A DNA stretch of 64,000 bases, from contig JBFWXB010000005.1 of NCBI GenBank assembly GCA_050187875.1, forward strand, positions 84,261-148,260. Direction: 5' to 3'. The notes under the pieces are model-generated. The model saw nothing but the letters and a program-made list of their open reading frames with translations, was not told the DNA's origin and ran no database searches. The position numbers and the translations under genes are program-made. The stretch is from JAFKKS01 sp050187875. Lineage in GTDB: Bacteria > Pseudomonadota > Alphaproteobacteria > Rhizobiales > Xanthobacteraceae. Positions within the stretch are counted from its first letter, which is position 1, and the number at the start of each line of letters is the position of its first letter. Positions 51,076 through 59,861 of the stretch are shown here, one piece after another.

Positions 51076-52317
51076 ATGGAGCGGGTGAAACGCGTTAGCA
51101 AATTCATGCGAGCGGTGAGCGCCATTGTTCTGGCGTGCGGCGTGGCTGGAGGTTTGGGCGGCGGCACCAAAGCGATCGCCGCGTCGGACGAGGTGACGGT
51201 TCTTGGCCTCTGGCCGTTCAGCGGTCCTTACGCCGACGTCGGTCCGCTTCTCGATCGCGGCGCCAAGGTTGCGCTCGAGCAAGCGGGCAACAAGGCCGGC
51301 GGAAAGAAAATCAAATACATCACGCGCGACAGCGAAACGAAGGCGGGGACCGCGGCGCGGCGCGTGCAGGAAGCGGTCGAGGGCGAGGGCGCGCAATACG
51401 TCGTCGGTCCGTGGTCGTCGGGCGTCGGCCTCGCCGTGTCCGAAGTCGCGCTGAAGAACAAGGTCATGCACCTCTTCAGCGGCGGCACGGAGGACATCTC
51501 CGGCAAGCGCTGCAACCGCTATTCCTTCCAGTGGGCCGCCAATCCGTGGACCGCCATGGAGGCGAACCTGCGGATGTTCAAGAAGACCAATCCGTCGGCG
51601 CAAAGCATCTATCTGCTCGTCGCGGACTATGCCTTCGGCTGGTCGCTGCAGAAATATGTCGAGCAGTTGGCGCCGACGTTCGGGCTGAAGGTTGCCGGCG
51701 CCGACCGGCATCCGCTCGGCCATCGCGAATTCTCGTCGTACATTACCAAAGCGGTCGCCACCAATCCGGATGCGATCTTCATGATCAATTTCGGCACCGA
51801 TGCGGTGACAGCGGTTCGGCAGATCTACAACTTCGGCTTCACGCCGAAGAAGCCGGTGATCATGTCCTGGTCGTCGGGAACTGAGGAGCTCATTCAGCTC
51901 GATCCCGAGATGCGCGCCAACCTTCAGGTCGGCACCAACTACTACTGGACCATCGACAATCCGAAGAACAAGAAGTTCGTCGAGGACTACGAGAAGACGA
52001 GCAACGGCGTCGCCCCGGGATACGCGCCGGCCGCGGCTTACGGCATGATGACGAGCATCCTGGCGGCGATGGACAAGGCCAACAGCACCGATCAGAAGAA
52101 GGCGATCGAGGCGCTCGAAACATTCAAGGGCGACACGTTTGTCGGCCCGACCACCGTGAACGCCAAGACCCATCAGATCGAGCGGCCGTACTTCATTCTG
52201 AAAACCAAGCCGAAGGATCAGATGAAGAACGAGAACGATCTCGCCGAGATCATCGACGTGAGCGCGAAGCCACAGCCGCCCGAGCTCAACGAATGTAAGG
52301 ACATCGGCAGTTTCTAA
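51076..52317 (+). CDS. Branched-chain amino acid/amide ABC transporter binding protein (LivJ class)
   Basis: The 413-residue periplasmic receptor starts with a signal peptide (VSAIVLACGVAGG ... IAA). The family 5 core EVTVLGLWPFSGPYADVGPL, YVVGPWSSGVGLAVSEVALK and TNPDAIFMINFGTDAVTAV follows. GGGAGAGGGC precedes the ATG at 51076. The amide- and carbamoyl-processing enzymes around the operon suggest that its ligand may be an amide or urea-like compound rather than leucine. Confidence 0.88.
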   Translation: MERVKRVSKFMRAVSAIVLACGVAGGLGGGTKAIAASDEVTVLGLWPFSGPYADVGPLLDRGAKVALEQAGNKAGGKKIKYITRDSETKAGTAARRVQEAVEGEGAQYVVGPWSSGVGLAVSEVALKNKVMHLFSGGTEDISGKRCNRYSFQWAANPWTAMEANLRMFKKTNPSAQSIYLLVADYAFGWSLQKYVEQLAPTFGLKVAGADRHPLGHREFSSYITKAVATNPDAIFMINFGTDAVTAVRQIYNFGFTPKKPVIMSWSSGTEELIQLDPEMRANLQVGTNYYWTIDNPKNKKFVEDYEKTSNGVAPGYAPAAAYGMMTSILAAMDKANSTDQKKAIEALETFKGDTFVGPTTVNAKTHQIERPYFILKTKPKDQMKNENDLAEIIDVSAKPQPPELNECKDIGSF

Positions 52318-52328
52318 CTTCTTGCGAG

Positions 52329-52359
52329 AAACCGGCGCTGCGCCATGCAGCGCCGGTTT
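52329..52359 (+). terminator. Perfect 12-bp hairpin between the receptor and livH genes
   Basis: AAACCGGCGCTG-CGCCATG-CAGCGCCGGTTT is a perfect stem 12 bases after the receptor stop. Such a structure would stabilise the upstream receptor mRNA or cause partial termination, giving more receptor than membrane protein. Confidence 0.65.
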
Positions 52360-52410
52360 GCTATTGTCTCGACGAGCGAGTCCGATCTTCAACCGCGGGT
52401 AGCGGCGCTG

Positions 52411-53271
52411 ATGTCCATTCTTATCGCGAGTCAAATCCTGAATGGTTTGGCGACCGGGATGCTCTATGCGCTGATGGGCGTGGGGCTCACCCTCGTTCTC
52501 GGCGTGCTCAACATTCCGAACTTCGCGCATGGCGGCCTCTACGCGTTCGGCGCCTATTTCACCTACTCGATCGCGAAATTCACCGGGTCGTTCTATCTCG
52601 CGGTTCTTATCGCGCCGTTTCTTGTCGTCATTCTCGGCTTCGTTCTCGAGTCGCAAGGCATCCGGCGGCTTTACTCATCGCATCACGACTATCAGCTGCT
52701 TTTCCTGTTTGCGATCGCGCTCATTCTCCAGGAGGCCATCATCCTGATCTGGGGTCCGGTCGGCTTCTCCGTCCTCGTGCCCAAGGCGCTCGCCGGCGCG
52801 GTCAATCTCGGTTTCGTGATCTACCCGACCTATCGGCTGGTGCTCATCGTCGTCGCCTTGCTGGTGATCATCGCGCTCTGGCTTTTTCTCTCGCGGACCA
52901 ATCTCGGCGCGATCGTGCGCGCCGGCATCGAAAAGCGTGAAATGGTTGCGGTCCTGGGGATCGATATCAACCGCGTGTTCCTGATGACCTTCGGGCTTGG
53001 CGCCTATCTCGCCGGCCTTGCGGGCGCGATCGCGACGCCGATCCTCGGGCTCACGCCGACCATGGGCGCGGACATCCTGCCGATCTCTTTCGTGATCGTC
53101 GTCATTGCCGGGCTCGGGAGCATTCTCGGCGCGATCTGGGCCGGCATTCTGATCGGCGTCGCGCAGAGCCTGACGTCGATCTGGTGGCCGGAAGCGTCCA
53201 ACGCCGCGATTTATCTGCTGATGGGCCTGATGATCCTCATCCGGCCACAGGGCTTGTTCGGAACGCGCTGA
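52411..53271 (+). CDS. livH: Branched-chain-type ABC transporter permease LivH
   Basis: This 286-residue permease has eight or so membrane segments and the LivH motifs GLATGMLYALMGVGLTLVLG, LNIPNFAHGGLYAFGAYF and VIAGLGSILGAIWAGILIG. I start at the ATG at 52411, which gives the standard N-terminus. The frame upstream runs into the hairpin. Its stop shares a base with the livM start (TGATG). Confidence 0.9.
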   Translation: MSILIASQILNGLATGMLYALMGVGLTLVLGVLNIPNFAHGGLYAFGAYFTYSIAKFTGSFYLAVLIAPFLVVILGFVLESQGIRRLYSSHHDYQLLFLFAIALILQEAIILIWGPVGFSVLVPKALAGAVNLGFVIYPTYRLVLIVVALLVIIALWLFLSRTNLGAIVRAGIEKREMVAVLGIDINRVFLMTFGLGAYLAGLAGAIATPILGLTPTMGADILPISFVIVVIAGLGSILGAIWAGILIGVAQSLTSIWWPEASNAAIYLLMGLMILIRPQGLFGTR

Positions 53272-54212
53272 TGCAAAAGCTGTTCAACGGGCCGACTCTC
53301 ATCTTCATCGCGCTCCTCGTCGTCGCGCTGCCGTTCATCCAGCGCCCCGTCGTCGCCGCGGAAATTCTCACGCTCGGCATGGCCGCCGTCGCGACGAACC
53401 TTCTGCTCGGCTACACGGGCATGCTCTCGTTCGGGCAGGCGATGTTCTTCGGCACCGGCGCTTATATCGTCGGCGTATTCGTCACGCGCTGGGGGATTTC
53501 GGCTTATGTCGCGATCCCCGTCGCCGTCTTCGGGACGGCGCTCCTCGCGCTGGTGATCGGCCTTCTGTGCGTGCGGCGCACAGGCCTCTATTTCATCATG
53601 ATCACCTTCGCCTTCAATCAGCTGCTCTACTTCATCGCCTATTCCTGGACGACGGTGACCGGCGGCGAGGACGGGCTGCCCGGCGTGCGCCGGCCCTCGC
53701 TCATCGCCGACCAGTGGTCGTTCTACGTTTTCACGGCAATCATCTTCGTCCTCGCGCTGATCGTGATGAAGAAGATCGTCGACAGCCCAACGGGCCGCAT
53801 CCTCCAGGCCATTCGCGACAATCCGGAGCGCGCGGCGGCGACGGGCCACGATGTCGGCCGCTACAAGCTCATCGCCTTTGTCGTCAGCGGGCTTTTTGTC
53901 GGTCTCGCCGGCGCGCTCTTTTCCCTCGTCTTCGAAATCGTTCCGGTCGACAAAATCCACTGGCTCTTTTCCGGCGACATCGTCTTCATGACGCTCGTCG
54001 GCGGCACCGGCGCCTTCATCGGTCCGGTGATCGGCGCCGCCTTCTACACATGGCTGCAGGAAACGGCCTCGCTGTTCTGGAACCGCTGGCCGATGATCCT
54101 CGGAGTCGTGTTCGCCCTCGTGGTCTTGTTCTTCCGCACCGGCGTCGTCGGTATCGCGCTCGATGCCTATAGCCGCTTCATGCGGCGCAAAAGCGTGGCC
54201 GGTGAGCGATGA
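53271..54212 (+). CDS. livM: Branched-chain-type ABC transporter permease LivM
   Basis: This 313-residue permease has the LivM pattern (LLGYTGMLSFGQAMFFGTGA, AIRDNPERAAATGHDVGRYK, LVGGTGAFIGPVIGAAFY). It overlaps livH by one base and livG by four bases, so the genes are translationally coupled. Confidence 0.9.
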   Translation: MQKLFNGPTLIFIALLVVALPFIQRPVVAAEILTLGMAAVATNLLLGYTGMLSFGQAMFFGTGAYIVGVFVTRWGISAYVAIPVAVFGTALLALVIGLLCVRRTGLYFIMITFAFNQLLYFIAYSWTTVTGGEDGLPGVRRPSLIADQWSFYVFTAIIFVLALIVMKKIVDSPTGRILQAIRDNPERAAATGHDVGRYKLIAFVVSGLFVGLAGALFSLVFEIVPVDKIHWLFSGDIVFMTLVGGTGAFIGPVIGAAFYTWLQETASLFWNRWPMILGVVFALVVLFFRTGVVGIALDAYSRFMRRKSVAGER

Positions 54213-54970
54213 GCGGCGAGCGGCGCACCATCCTGACCTGCCGATCGCTCTCCCGGCATTTTGGCGCGGTGAAGGCGGTCAATAACGTCAACCTGGACGT
54301 CCAGGAAGGCACGTTGCACGCCGTCATCGGGCCGAACGGCGCGGGCAAAACGACGCTCTTCAACTGCATCACGAGCGAGGTCGCGCCGACATCCGGCGAA
54401 GTGACCTTCGACGGGCAGAGGATCTCCGGGCGGCAGCCGCATGAGCTCCCCGCGCTTGGCATCTCGCGCTCCTTCCAGCGCACGAGCGTCTTTCCGAATT
54501 TGACGGTTGCGGAAAATGTCTGGGTCTCCGCGTTTCCGCAGCAGACTGCGGGCCGCATCGAGCTCTGGCGGCGGGCGGATTACGACAGCGACGTCGTCGC
54601 GCGCGTCCGCGAGACGCTCGAGGACATCGGCCTTGCGCCCTATGCCGATCAGCCGGCGACGGCGCTCGGGCATGGCGATCAGCGGCTTCTCGACTTCGCG
54701 ATCGCGCTCGCGCCGAAGCCGCGGCTCCTGCTCCTGGATGAGCCGACGGCCGGCTTGTCGCGCGCGGACACGAAACGCCTCATGCCGTTGATCGCGTCCT
54801 TGAAGGGCAAATACACGGTCATCATGATCGAGCATAAGATGGACGTGATCATGCAGATGTCGGATCGCATCACGGTGATGAATTTCGGCGAGGTCTTGAG
54901 CGAAGGAACGCCCGAGGAGATCCGGCGCGACGCCAAGGTGCGGGAAGCTTACCTGGGGCGGCGAGGATGA
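54209..54970 (+). CDS. livG: Branched-chain-type ABC transporter ATPase LivG
   Basis: This 253-residue ATPase has Walker A GPNGAGKTT, Walker B LLLLDEPTAGLSRAD and H-loop IEHKMDVIM. The signature segment is TALGHGDQRLLDFAIALA, in which LSGG is replaced by LGHG, as in many LivG proteins. It overlaps the neighbouring genes by four bases on each side. Confidence 0.9.
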   Translation: MSGERRTILTCRSLSRHFGAVKAVNNVNLDVQEGTLHAVIGPNGAGKTTLFNCITSEVAPTSGEVTFDGQRISGRQPHELPALGISRSFQRTSVFPNLTVAENVWVSAFPQQTAGRIELWRRADYDSDVVARVRETLEDIGLAPYADQPATALGHGDQRLLDFAIALAPKPRLLLLDEPTAGLSRADTKRLMPLIASLKGKYTVIMIEHKMDVIMQMSDRITVMNFGEVLSEGTPEEIRRDAKVREAYLGRRG

Positions 54971-55665
54971 CGACGCTTTCGCTCGCCGATGTGAATGCGT
55001 TCTACGGACACTTCCATGTCCTGCATGGCGTGTCGCTGGCGGTCCGCCAAGGAACCATCCATACATTGCTGGGGCGCAACGGCGCCGGCAAGACGACCAC
55101 GCTGCGGACGACCTTCGGATTGATGGACAAATGGTCGGGCCGCATCACGCTCGGCGACAAGGATATCGGCGGCCTTGCGCCGCACCTCATCACGCGCGCC
55201 GGGCTTTCCTATGTGCCGGAATATCGCGGCGTGTTCGCAGGGCTCACCGTTCGCGAGAACATGGCGATCGGGGAATTTCCGAACTCGTCGTGGAATACCG
55301 AGCGCGTGCTGGACCTCTTTCCTGCCCTGAAAGCATTGCTTAATCGGCGAGGCGGCAACCTGTCCGGCGGCGAGCAGCAGATGCTCGCGATCGGGCGGGC
55401 GTTGATGTCCAATCCGAAATTCCTCCTGCTCGATGAGCCCTCGCAGGGGCTCGCGCCGGTGATTGTCGATACCGTCGTCGATACGTTGCTGCTGCTGCGG
55501 CGTGAGAATATCGGCATCCTCCTTGTCGAGCAGAATGCCGAGATCGCGCTCGAGATCGCCGATGACGCGACGATCATCGATCAGGGCGAGATCGCCTTCC
55601 ATGGCACCGCGGAGGAAACGCGCCGCAACCCAACGGTCATTGACTCCTATCTTTCGGTTGGCTGA
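54967..55665 (+). CDS. livF: Branched-chain-type ABC transporter ATPase LivF
   Basis: This 232-residue ATPase has Walker A GRNGAGKTTT, signature NLSGGEQQMLAIGRAL and Walker B LLLDEPSQGLAP. It is the last core gene of the liv importer and is followed after 11 bases by the amidase gene, which suggests that the amidase acts on the imported compound. Confidence 0.9.
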   Translation: MTTLSLADVNAFYGHFHVLHGVSLAVRQGTIHTLLGRNGAGKTTTLRTTFGLMDKWSGRITLGDKDIGGLAPHLITRAGLSYVPEYRGVFAGLTVRENMAIGEFPNSSWNTERVLDLFPALKALLNRRGGNLSGGEQQMLAIGRALMSNPKFLLLDEPSQGLAPVIVDTVVDTLLLLRRENIGILLVEQNAEIALEIADDATIIDQGEIAFHGTAEETRRNPTVIDSYLSVG

Positions 55666-55676
55666 AAGTCGGCGGC

Positions 55677-56999
55677 ATGTCGCCAAGAGCAGAGCGTCGT
55701 CTCGTCAAGAATCCCGGGCAGCTGCGGGAACTGTCCGCGCAGATCGCCAACAAATCGCTCACCTCGGTCGATCTGGTGCAGCGATGTCTCGAGCGCATCG
55801 CGGAGGTCGACGGCGAGGTTCAGGCGTGGATCAAGGTCGACGGCGAGCGGGCGCTGCGCGAAGCACATCGATGCGATCGCGAGGCGGAGCAGGGACATTG
55901 GCGCGGACCGCTGCACGGGATTCCCGTTGGCGTGAAGGACGTCATCGACGTCGCCGGTCTGCCGACGCTCTGCGGAAGCAAAAGCCGCGTCGGGCGACCC
56001 AGCCCTAGCGCCGATGCGGAGATCGTCTCGGCCATCAAAGCGGCGGGCGGCATCGTTCTCGGGAAACTGCATACGACGGAGTTCGCATTCTTCGACGCAC
56101 CGCCGACGCGGAACCCGCATAACCTCACGCACACGCCTGGCGGATCGAGCAGCGGCAGCGGCGCCGGCGTTGCGAGCGGCACGGTGCCGCTCGCGCTCGG
56201 GACGCAGACCTTCGGCTCGGTCAACAGGCCCGCGGCCTATTGCGGGATCGCGGCCTTCAAGCCGAGCACGCGCTCGCTCAGCACATTCGGCGTCAATCCC
56301 TTGGCGCCCTATACCGATACGGTTGGATTTTTCGGCTGGTCGGTCGACGACGCCGTCTCGTTCTACGAGATCATCCGGCCGGCCCATATCGGGCGAGACG
56401 CTAGCGCGCTTGCGCAGGCGGAGGTCATTTTTGTCGAGGACCCTTTGCTCGACGACGCTTCCCCAGAGGCGGTCGCCGCGTGCAAGACGATGCATGAATC
56501 CTTTGCCGGAGCATGCAAGATCGGCTCACGGCGCTCGCCGGTACCGATGACGCGGGTGGTTGACCTCCTCAAATCGGTCATGACGTATGAGCTCGCGCAT
56601 ATCTACGGCGACCTCGCAAATCTTCCCGCCGGAATGGTCGGGCAGAAATTCCTCGAAGCGGTGCACGAGGGAAAGACGATATCGGACGAGCGATATCGCA
56701 GCGAGCGCAACGAGATGGATCGGCTGCGCGCGGCATTCTTCCAAGCCTTTGATGGAAACACGCTCTTCCTCTGGCCGGCGGCGCCGGGACCCGCGCCGGA
56801 AGGGATCGTGTGGACGGGCGACCCGCGCTACATTGCGGCATGGACAGCGTTGGGCGGGCCGATCGTGACGATCCCGGCCGGCATGTCCGCAAGCGGACTG
56901 CCGCTCGCTTGCATTCTCGCCGGCCCACCGGGAAGCGACCTCGCGATGTGTCGGCTCGCGCGACAGCTGACCTCTGGCGAACGTCGCGCTTGTTCGTGA
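55677..56999 (+). CDS. Amidase signature family protein
   Basis: This 440-residue hydrolase has the amidase-signature triad: Lys in GIPVGVKDVIDVAG, the cis-Ser in GGSSSGSGAGVASG and the nucleophile Ser in GTQTFGSVNRPAAYCG. The residue before the nucleophile's Gly is Phe where many members have Gly. It hydrolyses an amide to acid and ammonia. It follows livF closely, so it is probably expressed with the importer. Confidence 0.88.
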   Translation: MSPRAERRLVKNPGQLRELSAQIANKSLTSVDLVQRCLERIAEVDGEVQAWIKVDGERALREAHRCDREAEQGHWRGPLHGIPVGVKDVIDVAGLPTLCGSKSRVGRPSPSADAEIVSAIKAAGGIVLGKLHTTEFAFFDAPPTRNPHNLTHTPGGSSSGSGAGVASGTVPLALGTQTFGSVNRPAAYCGIAAFKPSTRSLSTFGVNPLAPYTDTVGFFGWSVDDAVSFYEIIRPAHIGRDASALAQAEVIFVEDPLLDDASPEAVAACKTMHESFAGACKIGSRRSPVPMTRVVDLLKSVMTYELAHIYGDLANLPAGMVGQKFLEAVHEGKTISDERYRSERNEMDRLRAAFFQAFDGNTLFLWPAAPGPAPEGIVWTGDPRYIAAWTALGGPIVTIPAGMSASGLPLACILAGPPGSDLAMCRLARQLTSGERRACS

Positions 57000-57060
57000 T
57001 GCGCATTCCGCTGACAATGATTTCGTATTCGCGCGCCTGCCAATAGTCTGGGGGATTCAC

Positions 57061-58356
57061 ATGTCATCGATCGCCGCCGAAATAAAAGTGGACGAAGGTC
57101 GCCGCCGCGCGGCGATCATTGCCGGTGTGATCGGCAACGTCCTCGAGTGGTATGACTTCGCGGTTTATGGCTTTCTCGTCTCGACCATCTCGCATTTGTT
57201 CTTTCCCGCAGGCGACCCGATCGTCTCGATCCTGCTGACCTTCGCGGTGTTCGGCGTCGGCTTCGTCATGCGCCCCGTCGGCTCGATCCTTTTCGGCATT
57301 TATGGCGACCGATATGGCCGCCGCAAAGCGCTGAGCGCCGTCATCTTCCTCATGGCGTTTTCCACGCTCGCCATCGGATTGCTGCCGACCTATGCGCAGG
57401 TCGGCGTTCTCGCGCCGCTGCTGCTCGTGATCACGCGGCTGATCCAGGGATTGTCGGCCGGCGGCGAATGGGGCGGCTCGACCGCCTATCTCGTCGAGTT
57501 CGCCAAGGAAGGCCGCCGCGGCTTCGTCGGCTCCTGGCAACAGGTGAGCGTCGGCGCGGGATTCCTGCTCGGCTCGGCGACCGCGGCTTTGTTCAACGCG
57601 ATCCTCACGCCGGAAGATCTCGCGAGCTGGGGCTGGCGCGTGCCGTTCATCCTCGGTCTGTTCGTCGGATTGCTCGGCGCCTATCTGCGCTGGGGGCTTG
57701 ACGACACGCCGGCCTATACGCGCATCGAGAAGAGCGGCGAGGTCGCGTCGTCGCCGGTCGCCGAAGCGGTCACGCACTATCCGCGCGAGACGCTGACGGC
57801 GTTCGGCATCACGCTGCACAACACCGTCGCGTATTATATCGCGCTGATCTACATGACCGGCTACATGGTGACGGTCGGCAAGCTTCCGCAGCGCACCGCG
57901 CTATGGATCGGCACGGCCTGCCTTGCGATCTTTGTCGCTCTCATCCCCTTCATGGGTGCGCTGTCCGATCGCATCGGGCGCAAGCCGTTGCTGATCGCGT
58001 CCTGCATCGGATACGCCGTTCTCGGCTATCCGCTGTTCATCATGGCGTCATCCGGCGACGTGACGCAGGCCTTCATCGCGCAGCTCGTCATGGTGGTGAT
58101 GCTCTCGCCTTACGCGGGGGCGTGTCCGGCGACCTATTCAGAATTGTTTCCGACGCGCGTGCGCTACACGGCGCTCTCGATCGGCTACAACACGGCCGTC
58201 GCCATCTTCGGCGGCTTCGCGCCGTTCATCGCGACCTTCCTGATCCGGGAGACCGGAAACTCGCTCTCGCCCTCGTTCTACGTCATCGCCGCCGCGATCA
58301 TCACATTGATCGTTCTGACGCGGATCAAGGAGACGGCATTCACGCCGCTGCGATAG
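57061..58356 (+). CDS. MFS transporter, metabolite:H+ symporter (MHS) family
   Basis: The 431-residue, twelve-helix carrier has the MHS start GVIGNVLEWYDFAVYGFLVS and the loop-2/3 motif GIYGDRYGRRKALSAVIFLM. GLSAGGEWGGSTAYLVEFA is also diagnostic, and ALSDRIGRKPLLIASCIGY is the second-half copy. Members carry shikimate, 2-oxoglutarate, proline/betaine or citrate. GGGGG precedes the ATG. It lies 61 bases after the amidase gene and provides a second uptake route for the island. Confidence 0.88.
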   Translation: MSSIAAEIKVDEGRRRAAIIAGVIGNVLEWYDFAVYGFLVSTISHLFFPAGDPIVSILLTFAVFGVGFVMRPVGSILFGIYGDRYGRRKALSAVIFLMAFSTLAIGLLPTYAQVGVLAPLLLVITRLIQGLSAGGEWGGSTAYLVEFAKEGRRGFVGSWQQVSVGAGFLLGSATAALFNAILTPEDLASWGWRVPFILGLFVGLLGAYLRWGLDDTPAYTRIEKSGEVASSPVAEAVTHYPRETLTAFGITLHNTVAYYIALIYMTGYMVTVGKLPQRTALWIGTACLAIFVALIPFMGALSDRIGRKPLLIASCIGYAVLGYPLFIMASSGDVTQAFIAQLVMVVMLSPYAGACPATYSELFPTRVRYTALSIGYNTAVAIFGGFAPFIATFLIRETGNSLSPSFYVIAAAIITLIVLTRIKETAFTPLR

Positions 58357-58381
58357 TCGGGAAAAGCTGTCGGCAAACGGC

Positions 58382-58404
58382 CGTGGCGTCTCGCCGACGC
58401 CACG
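58382..58404. terminator. Hairpin between convergent carrier and amidohydrolase genes
   Basis: CGTGGCGTC-TCGCC-GACGCCACG is a perfect 9-bp stem in the 65-base gap between two convergent stops. The position fits a bidirectional terminator. Confidence 0.6.
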
Positions 58405-58421
58405 CAGAAGGGTGGCCGGAC

Positions 58422-59666
58422 TCAGTGATGATGCCCTGAGCACGCGTGCGGCGGCGTCAATTCCGGACGATGCCACGTGACGGTGCGCTTGCCGCGCTTG
58501 AAGACCGCGCGCGGCTGCCGGATTTCGGCGATCGCTTCCTGCGGCGTCTCGGCGTCGATCAACGCGACGTCGGCTGGTTTTCCGACGGCTAGCCCGTAGT
58601 CCTGCAGGTTCAGAAGTCGTGCCGATTGCGTCGTCAGCATGTCGAAGCACTCGCCCAGCTTCTGCTCACCGGCGGCCTGCAGCACGTTCGCATAAAGGTT
58701 GGCCATGCGGATCAGCGAGCAGTCGCCGTAGGGCGTCGCCGGATTGAGCACGTTGTTCGACGAGAGCGAGCAGCACACCCCATGCGCCATCAGCAGGTTC
58801 GCGTCGGCGACGCCGCGGCGGACGCTGTGCGTCTGGTCGCGTCCCATGAGATAGAGGTCGGTCGCCGGCAACACGGTGACGGCGATGCCCGCATTGGCCA
58901 TGTGCTGCGCCAAGGCGGAGAGGGCGGTAGGCTCAAGCAGCGAAAGCTTCGCCATATGTCCGACGACGACGCGCCCGCCCCATTTGTAAGCCTCCGTCAG
59001 TTCGAGAACGAGGCCGATGTTCATGTCGTCGGCCGTGTTGCCGACGTCGAGATGGATGTCGATATCGACGTCGAATTCGCGCGCAAGTTCGAAGATCCGC
59101 CGGATTTGCGCGGCCTGGTCGGTGTCATAACGCGGCGCGCCGCCGATGACTTTCGCGCCGCGCTTGAGGCTTTCGACCAGGAGTTCCTCCGTCCCCGGAT
59201 AGTTCGTCAGTCCGTCCTGGGGGAAGGCGCAAATTTCGAGATCGATGGCCCAGGCGTAGTCGGCAATCAACGAGTGGACCGCCTCGAAGCCGCGCAGGCC
59301 GATACCCGGATCGACCTCGACTTGCGTGCGCATCCGGGTCGTGCCGTGAAGGATGCATTCGCGCAGCGTTCGCTCCGCGCGCGCCCGCACGTCTTCGACG
59401 GTGAACGTCCCCTTCAGCGGCGCAACGGTCTTGACGGGATTGAGGTCACGGCTTGGCGTCGCAAACCGGTTGATGATGCGCGATTTGTCGAGGTGGATGT
59501 GACTCTCGATGAGCCCGGCGCAACCGAGACAGCCTTTCGCGTCGTAGATTTCCGCGTCGGCCGAGATCGCCGGCTCAAGCGCAACGATCCGGCCATTCTC
59601 GACACCGATATCGCGCGTCTCATGCGGGTGGTCGGACAAGCGCACGTTGCGGATGATGAGGTCCAT
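58422..59666 (-). CDS. Amidohydrolase family protein, cytosine deaminase-like with altered active site
   Basis: The 414-residue metal-dependent hydrolase has the CodA/AtzC-like fold, with the metal pair in GLIESHIHLDKS, histidines in DIDIHLDVGN and VVVGHMAKLS, and a C-terminal NLQDYGLAVGKPADVALID as in CodA. At the CodA positions for the glutamate (HCDEID) and aspartate (HDDVFDP) the sequence reads HLDVGN and SNNVLNP. Both the proton-shuttle Glu and the metal/catalytic Asp therefore appear to be changed. The C-terminus is histidine-rich (CSGHHH). It is probably a hydrolase of another ring or amide compound. Confidence 0.82.
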   Translation of the reverse strand: MDLIIRNVRLSDHPHETRDIGVENGRIVALEPAISADAEIYDAKGCLGCAGLIESHIHLDKSRIINRFATPSRDLNPVKTVAPLKGTFTVEDVRARAERTLRECILHGTTRMRTQVEVDPGIGLRGFEAVHSLIADYAWAIDLEICAFPQDGLTNYPGTEELLVESLKRGAKVIGGAPRYDTDQAAQIRRIFELAREFDVDIDIHLDVGNTADDMNIGLVLELTEAYKWGGRVVVGHMAKLSLLEPTALSALAQHMANAGIAVTVLPATDLYLMGRDQTHSVRRGVADANLLMAHGVCCSLSSNNVLNPATPYGDCSLIRMANLYANVLQAAGEQKLGECFDMLTTQSARLLNLQDYGLAVGKPADVALIDAETPQEAIAEIRQPRAVFKRGKRTVTWHRPELTPPHACSGHHH

Positions 59667-59861
59667 GATCCTTCCTTTCGGCGGACGGCGGCGGGCCGAG
59701 ACGTCAAATCAAAGCGGGGCAATAGGCGATGATCACGGCTTCGCCGACCCTATGCAAGCGCAGTGGTCCCCTGACCCTCGCGCGCTTCTCGCTCGCGAAT
59801 TGATGCGGTAAAATTGCGGGCGAGCCTCGCTCGCTGACCAATCCCTCGCAACGGAAAAGCA

